Positions 43,894 to 53,300 of a DNA stretch of 64,000 nt are shown one piece after another. This DNA comes from Lysobacter sp. Lineage in GTDB: Bacteria > Pseudomonadota > Gammaproteobacteria > Xanthomonadales > Xanthomonadaceae. A program made the translations under genes and the position numbers. The notes under the pieces are model-generated. The model worked only from the letters and a program-made list of their open reading frames with translations. It made no database searches and had not been told where the DNA came from. Position 1 is the first letter of the stretch. Each line of letters starts with the position of its first letter. Where the stretch lies: NCBI GenBank assembly GCA_011526085.1, contig WYBC01000041.1, positions 124,001-188,000 of the forward strand. Direction: 5' to 3'.

Positions 43894-44576
43894 CCACGTA
43901 TTTCACCGACCGCAGCCTGAAATTCCTGCGCGCGCTCGCCCGTCACAACGATCGCGAGTGGTTCCATGCGCACAAGCAGGACTACGAACAGCACGTGCGC
44001 GCGCCGTTCCTCGCGCTGATCGCGGATCTGCAGCCGGCGTTGCTGGAAGTGAGCGAACACTATCGCGCCGACCCGAAGACCGTGGGCGGCTCGCTGTTCC
44101 GGATCCACCGCGATACCCGCTTCTCCAACAACAAGGCACCGTACAAGGAATGGCAGGGCGCGCGGCTGTTCCATGCGCGCAGCAGGGAAGTCGAGGCGCC
44201 GTCGTTCTATCTCCATCTGCAGCCGGGCAACTGTTTCATCGGCGCCGGCCTGTGGCATCCGGAACCCGAATCGCTGCGCCGCGTGCGCCACTTCATCGTC
44301 GACAACCCCGGGAGTTGGGCCGCGGCCGCGCACGCGCCCGCGTTCCGCAGGCGCTTCGACCTCGACGACAGCGAAATGCTGGTGCGGCCGCCCCGCGGCT
44401 ATCCGGCCGACTTCGCGCATATCGACGATCTTCGCCGCAAGAACCACGTCGCACTGCGCATGATCGACGACGCTGCGATGACCGGCCCGCGTCTGCTGGC
44501 CACGCTGTCGAAGGACCTGAAACAGCTCGGCCCCTTCATGGACTACCTCTGCGCGGCGCTCGATCTGGAGTTCTGA
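43890..44576 (+). CDS. DUF2461 domain protein
   Basis: A 228-residue protein of the DUF2461 family. Typical blocks are LKFLRALARHNDREWFHAHK, SLFRIHRDTRFSNNKAPYKEW and FYLHLQPGNCFIGAGLWHPEP. Function is unknown across the family. It overlaps sbcB by four bases (ATGA), which hints at a shared process or only shared transcription. No signal peptide or membrane segment is visible. It is the last gene of the run that starts with the semialdehyde dehydrogenase. Confidence 0.9.
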   Translation: MTTYFTDRSLKFLRALARHNDREWFHAHKQDYEQHVRAPFLALIADLQPALLEVSEHYRADPKTVGGSLFRIHRDTRFSNNKAPYKEWQGARLFHARSREVEAPSFYLHLQPGNCFIGAGLWHPEPESLRRVRHFIVDNPGSWAAAAHAPAFRRRFDLDDSEMLVRPPRGYPADFAHIDDLRRKNHVALRMIDDAAMTGPRLLATLSKDLKQLGPFMDYLCAALDLEF

Positions 44577-44641
44577 CGCGCGCGCTGCCCGCAGGTCGTT
44601 CGCCGCCCGTCGCGGCGCGGGCGGATTTGGTGCAGCGCGGG

Positions 44642-44670
44642 GTGACAGGGTCAATACGCTTCCGTATGCT
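44642..44670 (+). promoter_or_regulatory. Candidate sigma-70 promoter for the secreted lipase pair
   Basis: GTGACA (-35) and TATGCT (-10) are separated by exactly 17 bases, 163 bp before the lipase start. The long leader carries no gene. Position and spacing are good; use is not proven. Confidence 0.55.
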
Positions 44671-44832
44671 AGGTCGCAATGCCAACCCCCACAGACTGGC
44701 AGAGCTGGAGCACACGACGCCCCCGCGTCTTCTGCAGCATCCGGGAGCATCGCGTCTCGAATCAAAGGACAAGCGTGGCCCACGGCCGCGTTTTCATGGA
44801 TCCAGAAACACACAACCGAGGGGACAATCAAC

Positions 44833-45690
44833 GTGCGTAGATACCTCAGCGGGCTCCTGCTCGCCTTGGCGGCACCGCTTGCGTTCGCGAATACCGGCGT
44901 GGCGTTCGTCCACGGCACCGGCGCCCAGACCAACGCCTACAACGACTACTGGCAACCGGCCATGGTGGACTCCGTCCGCGGCGGCCTGCCGAATCCGGCG
45001 AATTACGTCGTCATCAACTGCGATTTCGGCCAGTACTGGTGGGACAGCCGCGCCGCGGGCTGCCTGGCCGGCCAGCTGACCAACTTCATCAACAGCAAGG
45101 GCATCACCCGGCTGATCGTGATCACCCATTCCAACGGCGGCAACGTCATGCGTTGGATCCTGTCGAATCCGACCTACGACAGCCGTTATCCGAACATCAT
45201 CAACAAGACCGTGCGCGTGAACGCGCTCGCGCCCTCGTCGACCGGTACGCCGCTGGCGGACGCGGTGATGAACGGCAGCGTGTTCGAAGCCGCGGTGGGC
45301 TGGCTGCTCGGCTACCAGAACGATGGCGTGCGCCAGCAGCAGACCAGCTGGATGGTCTTCTACAACGCCAACTATCTCTACGGCACCGGCGGTCGTCCGG
45401 CGCTGCCGAAGACCTTCCGCAGCGTGGTCGGCACCGACGTCGATTCCTCGCCGTTCGACGGCGACAGCTACTGCGGCGGCTACAGCCAGAACGTCGGTCT
45501 GGAAGTCACCCAGAACTGGCTCGACGGCTGCTCCGACGGCTTCCTCAACTGCAGCAGCCAGAGCGGGGCCGGTTCGGTCTGGTTCTACGACACCTCGCGG
45601 ATGGCCGGCGGCGAACCGCTGTCGCACAACCAGAGCCGTCGGGCCTGCTTCGGCCTGAACAACATTCTCCGCACCGATGCGGGCCAGTGA
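44833..45690 (+). CDS. Secreted lipase-like alpha/beta hydrolase
   Basis: A 285-residue exported hydrolase. A signal peptide (LSGLLLALAAPLAFA) covers the first 19 residues. The oxyanion region is FVHGTG (26-30) and the nucleophile elbow is THSNGG with Ser100. Several cysteines in the C-terminal half (YCGGYS, GCSDGFLNCSS, RRACFG) could form disulfides, as expected outside the cytoplasm. The GTG start has GAGGGG upstream. It is followed 10 bp later by another exported protein, and a terminator closes the pair. The substrate is unknown; it resembles small lipases or polyester hydrolases. Confidence 0.82.
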   Translation: MRRYLSGLLLALAAPLAFANTGVAFVHGTGAQTNAYNDYWQPAMVDSVRGGLPNPANYVVINCDFGQYWWDSRAAGCLAGQLTNFINSKGITRLIVITHSNGGNVMRWILSNPTYDSRYPNIINKTVRVNALAPSSTGTPLADAVMNGSVFEAAVGWLLGYQNDGVRQQQTSWMVFYNANYLYGTGGRPALPKTFRSVVGTDVDSSPFDGDSYCGGYSQNVGLEVTQNWLDGCSDGFLNCSSQSGAGSVWFYDTSRMAGGEPLSHNQSRRACFGLNNILRTDAGQ

Positions 45691-45700
45691 GGACAACGCC

Positions 45701-46867
45701 ATGAGACTTTCCATCGCAATCGCCCTCACCCTCTTCTCCTTCTCCGCCGTCGCCGCGCAGCCGCTGCGTCCCGCCGCCGGCAAGGACCAGGCGCCTTCGC
45801 GCGTCGTCGCCCTGCCCGCGCCGTCCGCGAACATCGAACGCGCCCCGGTCTCCTTCGCATGGAAGCTCGATCCCATGCAGGCCATGCAGGCGCCCGCGCC
45901 GCATGTCGCGCAGAGCCGCGAGTACTGGGAAACCGTCGACGCCGCCGAGCTCGATCGCGGCGTCCAGCTGAAAACCTCCGCGCCGGGCAGCCTGATCCGC
46001 ATCAGCCCGACCACCGGCTCGCGCGGGCTGCGCACCGACGAACTGCAGGTCAACGGCAGCCGCGGCGCCGCGAAGCTGCAGTCGATCGCGTCCGACGCCC
46101 AGTTGGCCAAGGCCGGCATGGACGTGCAGGACGGCACCATCATCGCCAAGCTCGGGATGCAGGAAGGCGCCGACACCTACACCGTCCGCGTCCCCAAGGC
46201 CCAGGGCACCTACCTGGTCCACGTGTACGAGCCGGAAAGCACAGACGTGCTGCGCGCCGGCGCCGACCGTCACCACGCCCTCGCCGGCTCCAGCCTGCGT
46301 TTCGACGTCGACTTCAGCCAGGCCGGCAAGCGTTCGTCGGCACTGCAGGCCGAAGCGCTGCTGGTCGCCCCCGACGGCCGCAGCTGGCCGGTGGCGATGG
46401 CCGCGGACGGCACCGGTGGCCTGACCGCCAAGGTCAAGCTGCCCACGAACGTCGGCACCGCCCCGGGCCTGTGGGAACTGCAGGTGTTCGCCGATGCCGG
46501 CGGCATCCAGCGCGACGCGCGCACCGCGTTCGCGGTGTCGGCGCCGACCGCCCGCTTCAACGGCGTGTTCGCGTTCAACGCCAGGACCATGCGCATGGCG
46601 CTGCCGGTGCAGGCCGGTTCGCCGGGCCGCTACGAAGCCCGTGGCACCCTGTTCGCCACCGCACCGGACGGCGTGCTGCGCCCGGTGTCGGAAGCGCACA
46701 GCGCCGCATGGATGAAGCGCGGCAACGGCATGCTGGTGCTGCAGTTCGATCGCAGCCACCTGCCGCAGGGCTACGGCGCGCCGTTCGAAGTGCGTCAGCT
46801 CGAACTGAACGACCAGTCGCGCATGGCGCCGCTGGAAAGCCGCGAAAGCGCGGGCCGCGCCCGCTGA
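45701..46867 (+). CDS. Exported companion protein with beta-rich domains, DUF4785-like
   Basis: A 388-residue exported protein. The signal peptide is MRLSIAIALTLFSFSAVAA. The rest is beta-rich: a first domain with GVQLKTSAPGSLIRISP and YTVRVPKAQGTYLVHVYEP, then an Ig-like middle (LRFDVDFSQAGKRSSALQAEALLVAP) and another beta domain with APGLWELQVFADAGG and RYEARGTLFATAPDG. The layout recalls the DUF4785 family, but I cannot confirm it. It starts 10 bp after the lipase stop with its own ribosome site, so the two are made together. It may be a chaperone, binding partner or surface anchor for the lipase. Confidence 0.75.
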   Translation: MRLSIAIALTLFSFSAVAAQPLRPAAGKDQAPSRVVALPAPSANIERAPVSFAWKLDPMQAMQAPAPHVAQSREYWETVDAAELDRGVQLKTSAPGSLIRISPTTGSRGLRTDELQVNGSRGAAKLQSIASDAQLAKAGMDVQDGTIIAKLGMQEGADTYTVRVPKAQGTYLVHVYEPESTDVLRAGADRHHALAGSSLRFDVDFSQAGKRSSALQAEALLVAPDGRSWPVAMAADGTGGLTAKVKLPTNVGTAPGLWELQVFADAGGIQRDARTAFAVSAPTARFNGVFAFNARTMRMALPVQAGSPGRYEARGTLFATAPDGVLRPVSEAHSAAWMKRGNGMLVLQFDRSHLPQGYGAPFEVRQLELNDQSRMAPLESRESAGRAR

Positions 46868-46891
46868 GTCGCGGTTCCGATGCAGCAATAC

Positions 46892-46925
46892 CGACAAGGG
46901 GCCGAAAGGCCCCTTGTCGTTTCCG
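46892..46925 (+). terminator. Rho-independent terminator after the lipase pair
   Basis: A perfect 12-bp stem, CGACAAGGGGCC and its complement, with a GAAA tetraloop, followed by TTTCC. It starts 25 bp after the companion gene. Confidence 0.85.
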
Positions 46926-46939
46926 GACGTCTCGTCAGT

Positions 46940-47030
46940 CGGTAGAGCGGCCTTCAGGCCGCTGCTCTGGCTCAACGAAACAGCGGCCTGGTTTTCAACA
47001 GTCGAATGACTGGTCAGGCCGCTCTACCGG
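46940..47030. repeat. REPIN-like palindromic repeat, copy C of family 1
   Basis: Opens CGGTAGAGCGGCCTTCAGG and closes CAGGCCGCTCTACCGG, with the inner block TTTTCAACAGTCGAATGACTG shared with the copy at 6849. It lies between the terminator of the lipase pair and the convergent 5'-nucleotidase gene. Confidence 0.88.
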
Positions 47031-47059
47031 CGCGTTCGCCGGAGATGTCGAACGGCCGC

Positions 47060-48010
47060 TCAGTCGTCCGACGGCGACCGGTTCACGACGCCGTGCGGCA
47101 CATGCCCGGCGGCGACGTGTTCGCGCGCGGAATCGATGTTGTGCGGCGAATCGTCGAAGAAGATGTCGGCGCCGAACGCCTGCAGGAACGGCCCCTTCGG
47201 CCGGCCACCGAGGAACAGCGCCTCGTCGAGGCGGATGCCCCATTCGCGCAGGGTGCGGATCACGCGTTCGTGGGCCGGCGCCGAACGCGCGGTCACCAGC
47301 GCGGTGCGGATCGGACAGGCCTCGATCGGATAGGCCACCTGCAACCGGTGCAGGGCGTCGAGGAAGGCCCGGAACGGCCCGCCCGACAGCGGCTCGTGCG
47401 CGCGCTCGCGCTCGTGCCGGGCGAAGGCTTCCAGCCCGCCCTCGCGCGAGACCCGCTCGCTCTCGTCGCCGAACAGCACGGCGTCGCCGTCGAAGGCGAT
47501 GCGGATCTGCTCGCGCCAGACGCCGTCGCCCGAGGGCACCACCGCGGGCGACGGCAGCAAGGTCGCCGCCGCGATGCCGTGCTCCAGCGCGCGGCGCACG
47601 GCCTCCGCATCCGCCGAGAGGAACAGATGCGCGCCGAACGGCTTGATGTAGGGCCAGGTCGGCGCGCCGGACGTGAACGTCGCGCGCCGGATTTCCAGCC
47701 GGTGATGCTGGATCGAATTGAACACGCGCAGGCCGGTATCGGACGAATTGCGCGACAACAGGATGACTTCCACCCGCGGCACCCGATCCGCCGCCGCGCC
47801 TTCGTCCGCGGCGACGTTCAGCGCCAGCAGCTTGCGCACCAGCGGAAAGGCGATGCCCGGCGCCAGCACTTCGTCCTCGCGGCTGCGCTGATACGCGGCG
47901 AAGGCATCCACGCCTTCGCGCTCGAACAGCGCATGGCTTTCCTCCAGGTCGAACAGGGCGCGCGAGGAGATGGCGATGACGAGGGGCTGGACGGAATCCG
48001 GGGTCTGCAT
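47060..48010 (-). CDS. 5'-nucleotidase (NT5C1-like family)
   Basis: A 316-residue cytosolic 5'-nucleotidase-like protein that should dephosphorylate nucleoside monophosphates. Family blocks include LVIAISSRALFDLEESHALFE, VEVILLSRNSSDTGLRVFNS, IAFDGDAVLFGDESERV and FFDDSPHNIDSAREHVAAGHVPHGV, the last with a HAD-like metal-binding Asp pair. The ATG at 48010 is used; a longer frame upstream is not conserved. It lies 69 bp after the radical SAM gene in the same direction. Preferred nucleotide unknown. Confidence 0.9.
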   Translation of the reverse strand: MQTPDSVQPLVIAISSRALFDLEESHALFEREGVDAFAAYQRSREDEVLAPGIAFPLVRKLLALNVAADEGAAADRVPRVEVILLSRNSSDTGLRVFNSIQHHRLEIRRATFTSGAPTWPYIKPFGAHLFLSADAEAVRRALEHGIAAATLLPSPAVVPSGDGVWREQIRIAFDGDAVLFGDESERVSREGGLEAFARHERERAHEPLSGGPFRAFLDALHRLQVAYPIEACPIRTALVTARSAPAHERVIRTLREWGIRLDEALFLGGRPKGPFLQAFGADIFFDDSPHNIDSAREHVAAGHVPHGVVNRSPSDD

Positions 48011-48079
48011 GCGGTCAGTGTGCAACGAAACGGTCCCGCTTGCCGAGACCACCGTCGCCGACGCGGCGGGCTTCCGCGA

Positions 48080-49609
48080 TCAACCGGCCCGATGCCGGGC
48101 CTGCCGCGGCGGCGTCGCGCTTTTCCGGCGCGGCACGGGCACCGGCAGCGCAGCGTCCTGATCCTCGAACGCCAGCCGCGAACGACCGCCATGGCTGCGG
48201 TAATCGTCGATGAGGGCGCGGTTCGCACGCTCGGCCTCGACGCCGCCCTCGCCGACCAGGAACGCCTGCAGCGCGTGCACCAGGCGTTCGTGGGCGATGG
48301 CATGGGTCTGGCCGGTACGCGCGTACAGCCAGTCGCTGAAGGCGAGGAAGCGCGCGAACGGCGCATCGCCGAGCAGCAGCGGCAGGGTGCGCGGCAGACG
48401 CCCGGAATTCGCGACGATGTCCCAGTAGCGCGAGAACCGCGAGAGCCGCTGCATCGTGGCGAAATCGATGACGTCGGTGCAGAGGATGTTGTACGGCGGA
48501 TCGGGATTGAAACGGAGATCGTGCGCCTGCGTGTGCCGGGCGATCGGTGCGCCGCGCAGTCGCTTGAGGATGCCGAACTGGATCTCGTGCGGCGCCAGCG
48601 CCACCAGCCGGTCGAACCCGCGCGCGAAGCTCTCCACGCTTTCTCCGGGCAGGCCGGCGATCAGGTCCACGTGCAGATGCGCCTTCGAGTGCGCGCGCAG
48701 CCACTGCAGATTCGCGGCGGCCTTGTCGTCGTTCTGGCGGCGCGAGATGCGGGTCTGCACCTCGGGATCGAAGGTCTGGATGCCGATCTCGAACTGCAGT
48801 GTGCCTTCGGGGAATTTGGCGATGGCGCCCTTCAGCCGGTCCGGCAGGTGATCGGGAATCAGCTCGAAATGCACGAACGGCGGATCCTCGGGCGCGGCGG
48901 CGAGCTTGCCGAGGAAGAAATCCAGGATCGCCAACGAGGTGTCGACCTTGAGATTGAAGGTGCGGTCGACGAACTTGAACTGGCGCACGCCGCGCGCGTA
49001 CAGCGCGTCCAGCGATGCGAGGAAACGCGTCAGCTCGAACGGCCAGGCGGTCTTGTCCAGCGACGACAGGCAGAACTCGCACTTGAAGGGACAGCCACGC
49101 GAGGCCTCGACGTAGAGATGCCGCTGGCGCACGTCCTCGTCGGTGTATTCGTCGTAGGGCAGCACCAGATCCTTCAGCTCGGCCTGCCGTCCGGGGATGA
49201 TCCGCGCATGCGGCGTCTCGCCGGCCAGCAATTGCCCCGCCACTTCGGCGAAGGTCACGTCGCCCCAGCCGGTGATCACGTAATCGGCGAGCTTGCAGAT
49301 CCGCTGTTCGCCGACCTCGTAGCTCACTTCCGGGCCGCCGAGCACGATCAGCAGCTCCGGCGCGACCGCCTTCAGCTGCGCCACCAGCCGCGTGCTCTCC
49401 TCCACGTTCCAGATGTAGACCCCGAGCCCGAGAATGCGCGGGCGCCGGGCGAGGATCTTCTCGACGATCTCCTCGGTCTTCTGACCGATCACGAACTCCG
49501 CGATCTCCGAGCGCTCGCGCAGATCGCCCAGATTCGCCCGCAGGTAACGCAACCCGAGCGAGGCGTGCGAATAGCGGGCGTTGAGGGTGGCGAGGAGGAT
49601 GTCGGTCAT
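48080..49609 (-). CDS. B12-binding radical SAM protein
   Basis: A 509-residue radical SAM enzyme. The N-terminal 145 residues are a cobalamin-binding domain (ILLATLNARYSHASLGLRYL, ILGLGVYIWNVEES, VLGGPEVSYE). The cluster motif is RGCPFKCEFC with Cys173, Cys177 and Cys180. A C-terminal DUF4080-type region and a basic tail (RRKSATPPRQARHRAG) follow. Such proteins often methylate unactivated carbons or build cofactors, but the target of this group is unknown. The ATG is immediately preceded by GGAGG, closer than usual for a ribosome site; no better start exists. Confidence 0.87.
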   Translation of the reverse strand: MTDILLATLNARYSHASLGLRYLRANLGDLRERSEIAEFVIGQKTEEIVEKILARRPRILGLGVYIWNVEESTRLVAQLKAVAPELLIVLGGPEVSYEVGEQRICKLADYVITGWGDVTFAEVAGQLLAGETPHARIIPGRQAELKDLVLPYDEYTDEDVRQRHLYVEASRGCPFKCEFCLSSLDKTAWPFELTRFLASLDALYARGVRQFKFVDRTFNLKVDTSLAILDFFLGKLAAAPEDPPFVHFELIPDHLPDRLKGAIAKFPEGTLQFEIGIQTFDPEVQTRISRRQNDDKAAANLQWLRAHSKAHLHVDLIAGLPGESVESFARGFDRLVALAPHEIQFGILKRLRGAPIARHTQAHDLRFNPDPPYNILCTDVIDFATMQRLSRFSRYWDIVANSGRLPRTLPLLLGDAPFARFLAFSDWLYARTGQTHAIAHERLVHALQAFLVGEGGVEAERANRALIDDYRSHGGRSRLAFEDQDAALPVPVPRRKSATPPRQARHRAG

Positions 49610-49706
49610 CCTCCGGATTGTATCCTCAAGCCGACCACTTTGATTCCCTGTGTGGAGGGCAAAAGATGCATGTATTTCATTCGCCCCGTGAAATCCATCG
49701 CCTTCA

Positions 49707-49730
49707 CGCCACCTCGTCGACAAGGTGGCG
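49707..49730 (-). terminator. Hairpin after the RHS/immunity genes, possible terminator
   Basis: CGCCACC and GGTGGCG pair around a short loop, nine bases after the stop of the small zinc-ribbon gene. A T-run lies before the stem rather than after it, so it is a weak terminator candidate. Confidence 0.3.
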
Positions 49731-49738
49731 CAAAAAGC

Positions 49739-49936
49739 CTAGACACCTCTGAATGAAACGCGGAAAACACAATTTTTACACTCGACCAGAAACCCGCTGC
49801 CCCCGTCATGAAATTCAAACTCGCCACCGCACCACGGGCATTTCCTTTCCGTGTGGCCGGCGTCGGCGAAATCAGAAAATGCCTGCTCAGCGTGCAGAAC
49901 ATCCTCTTCAGTCGGATCCCTTTTTTCAATAGCCAT
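49739..49936 (-). CDS. Small zinc-ribbon protein, candidate immunity protein
   Basis: A 65-residue protein. The first 28 residues are charged and helical (RDPTEEDVLHAEQAFSDFAD); the rest is a zinc ribbon with CPWCGG and CKNC, four cysteines in two CxxC pairs. Its ATG lies inside the end of the giant RHS gene: the two overlap by 11 bases, so the small gene is translated with it. Position directly after the toxin-like C-terminus is what is expected of an immunity gene. Its DNA is richer in A+T than the RHS core. I know no family with proven immunity function that matches; a regulatory zinc protein is the alternative. Confidence 0.65.
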   Translation of the reverse strand: MAIEKRDPTEEDVLHAEQAFSDFADAGHTERKCPWCGGEFEFHDGGSGFLVECKNCVFRVSFRGV

Positions 49937-50355
49937 AGAGCATCTCGCGCATGAATTTATTCATCCGAATCGGCGCACCAGCCTCTCTGGCACGCATGAT
50001 TGCATCATTGAGAAGATCGATCCTCTCTGCAAGCGTAAGGCCTGGAGAATTTCTTGCGGCCCAATAGCTCGCCCTGAATTCGTCGTTCCAGGAGCCCGGC
50101 TTGACCGAGGTACCTCGATGAGCCCTGTGCCCAAGCTCATGCGCCAGGGTCGCACGACTGCTCATGCTGGACCTGGGGTGCGCAGCACCTTCGATCGGCA
50201 ATACATCGCCTCGAACTCTTATCACATCGATCTCATCCACATACGAAGTCTGCCGACCTTGATTGAATCTCAGTATTGCGGGATCGCCTCCAACCTCGAT
50301 GAACTCATCGTTCAACTGTCTGATCTGCACGTCGTTCAACACGAGATTGGCGGGA
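49926..50355 (-). other. C-terminal toxin-like domain with HExxH zinc-protease motif
   Basis: The last 142 residues of the RHS protein. The motif AHELGHRAHRG (HExxH encoded at 50127-50141) is typical of zincin metallopeptidases. It is followed by KPGSWNDEFRASYWAARN, whose Glu could be the third ligand, and ends FMREMLYGY. The domain is visibly lower in GC than the RHS core, as is common for exchangeable toxin tips. Confidence 0.65.
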
Positions 50356-53300
50356 CGCCGCAATCCCCCTGTCATTCGCCCGGGGCTGGAAAGACTCGCA
50401 GCATAGCTTGTACGGATCCGCGCGGTCAGCGATGCCAGCGCATCCGAGGCCCGGGAATATCCCCGCGATGCGACCTGCCCGACCCACATTGAGCCCGACC
50501 GCGCCGCCGCACCGACATCGTAGCGCAGGAGCGGCATCGCCTTGAGCCTTCCCAGCATGGCGGTGGATGTTCCGCCACTCATCGCCATGCTCGATGCCAC
50601 CACATATCCGTCCGCAAGCATTTCATCCCAGCGATGGGTTTCGTAGTACTGCGTGGCGGCTTGCCAGACGATTCCCGGATTGGACGCGACATGACGCACG
50701 CCTTCGCCGAGATCGCTGCGCACCTGTCCATCGAGCAACGAGAATGTACCCACGGCTCCCTGGATGAATGCCATGAAGCCTCTCGCGGGTGCGCGAACGA
50801 TGGCAGCCGTCACCGTGGTCCAGTCGCCGTCGCCCGCAACCGCCGCATCGTCGAGATTGTTGACGACCGAGTTCGACCATCCGGCCGCGGTCTCGTTCGC
50901 CCGCTGGCCCCAGCTCAGTTCGCGCGTCGCGGTGACTTCGACCGTATCGAGCACCGGGATGGTGTCGGGGTTGGCATAGGGCGAAAGATACAGCTCATTG
51001 GCACGGGCGATGTCGTAAATGGTTGCGTCGGGCGAAAGAATCGGCAGGTCCGCACCCGGGTTCTTGGAAAGCGCCCACAACGCGAAATCGACGGAATCGT
51101 GGAGCATGTCGGGGTTCATGGCCGCCGCGCCGACGGGGTCGTCGATCGCCTGTTGCATGGTCGCCCAGACATATCCCTTTCCACCGCCGGTCGACTTGGC
51201 ATCGCCGGGAGCACCTCTACGCCTTGCCATCTCGCGGCGCAGGTTTTCGTAGGTCGGCTCGATGCCGCGGTCCCGCAGATCACGGAGCAGATCCTGCGTG
51301 CTTTCCATGCCGGCGATGTTGGCTTCCGCTTCCGCATATCTCCGGTCGATCGCCCGCTCGCGGGTGCGATCCGCGCTGATCGCGTTCGCACGTCGCACGT
51401 AAGCGTTGGCCAGCGCATTGCCGAACGCATCCGCGAGGATGCCGCCGTAGTTGATGCGATCGTCGAAACCGAACGCCCTGCGCGTGTGCAGTCCAACCAC
51501 GCCACCCAGTGCCTGCCCCCCCATGTCGCGCAGGAACGCGCCGTATTCGCTGCTGCCCTGCGATGCATCCAGTCCGAGTTTGCCGCCGAGAACATTGCTG
51601 GCCGCCGCGGCCACCGCGGAAGCGGCGATGTTTCTCCAGCTGAAACTGGCTTCGGCCCCCACCAGTCTGCTGGTGGCATAACTGGTGGCCTGACTCGCGA
51701 TCGCCTGCGCGCCGGCCCGTGCCCAGGACACGTTCTGCAGGGTCGTCCCGAGCGTTCCCGCGCTCGCCAGCGCGCCGAAGCCTGCCGACACCCCTCCCGC
51801 CGCTCCGCTGACCAGGGCGCTGCGCCAGCTGAAACTGCCGATGCCGAGCGCACTGCCGACCGCCTGACTCGCGACACTGCCAACGAGCCCACCGACCGCA
51901 CCGCCCACTACCGCGGCAGCAACCCCGAAAGTGCCGGACAAGGCCGCTGCACCGGTCGCCAGCGTCGCGGCGAAACCACCTGCGGTGGCCGCTGCCGCCG
52001 TTGTCGCTGCCGCTGCCGTGGTGCCGGCACCGATCGTGGCCGTCGCGGTCGCAGAGGTCGCGGTGGCGGCACTGCCCATCGCCCCCGCCGCCGCCCCCGC
52101 CGTATACACCGTCACCACCACCGCGATCACGACGATCAGGATCGTCGCCAGCACGTTGCAGTTCTGCTTCGGCGGCGGGGTGATGAAGGGCAGCCCCGGC
52201 GTAGTCGAGCCGATGGCTTCGGCCGGGTTGTAGGGTTTGAAGGTGCCGGCGTCGTTGGCGTTGACGTTCACCTGCGGCGTGTTGAGCTGGGTGCCCGCGG
52301 TGAGCGGGGCATCCGGGTTCGACAGGCCGTTGGCGTCCGCCAGCACGTACCACAGGCTGCTGTTGCCGTAGACGCGCTGCGCGAGCGATTGCAGGGTCTC
52401 GCCCTGCAGCGCCACCGTGGTGCCGCCGCCCGCGGCGTAGTTGCCGCGACCGTTGAGGGTCTGGATCTGCGGCGTGTTGTAGACGTAGTGGTTGTTGCGG
52501 ATCTGGCCGCCTTCGCGCAGTTCGGCCTGCTGCTGGCCGGCGGCATGCACGAACTGGTAGTTGTCGCGGGCGCCGGTCGCATCCGGGGTCTGCGTGAACA
52601 CGTTGTTGTGGATGGTGCCTTCGCGGCGGGTCTGCACCCGGCCGTCGCCGCTGTAGCTGTAGGCGCGCACGCGGTCGTCGATCGCGGTCTGGTACTCGGT
52701 GTGTTCGACCTGTTTCGTCAGGCGACCGAAGGCATCGTAGGTCAGCGTGTTGGTGGTCGGCTTGTAGCTGGTATTGGTGCTGCTGCCCGCAACCGTCTTC
52801 TCCTGATACGTCCCCCAACCTTCGTAGGTACTGGTGAAGGTGTGCGTCGCCCACTGCATGCTGGGCGCCGAATAACGGTAAAGGCGTACACGCCCCAGTG
52901 CATCGTAGCCGCTGTTGCCGGCGGTATCGGAATACTCCAGCACGCTGTGCGCGGCCAACAGATTCTCATCGGTGCGTTCGGCATGTTCGTCGAAGGTGCC
53001 CGGCTCGCGCCACTGGATGCCTGCCAGTCCGCCTTCCCGTCGGCGCGTCACATGCACCGCGAGGCGACCGTCCTGGTCGTAATGGAAGATTTCGGCATCG
53101 GACAGCCAGCCCGCGACGCTCATCGGCGCGTGCAGCGGGTAGCCTTCGCCATCCAGCGGAGAAGCGACTTCGGTACCGTTCTGGTAGAAGCTGTAGGTCT
53201 TGTCCAGCTGGTTCAGCGCATCGTAGGTGTACAGCTTCGAGATGCCGCCGAACTCGAAATTCACCGGATCCAGGAACTCCGCATGGAACTCGTACTGCTT

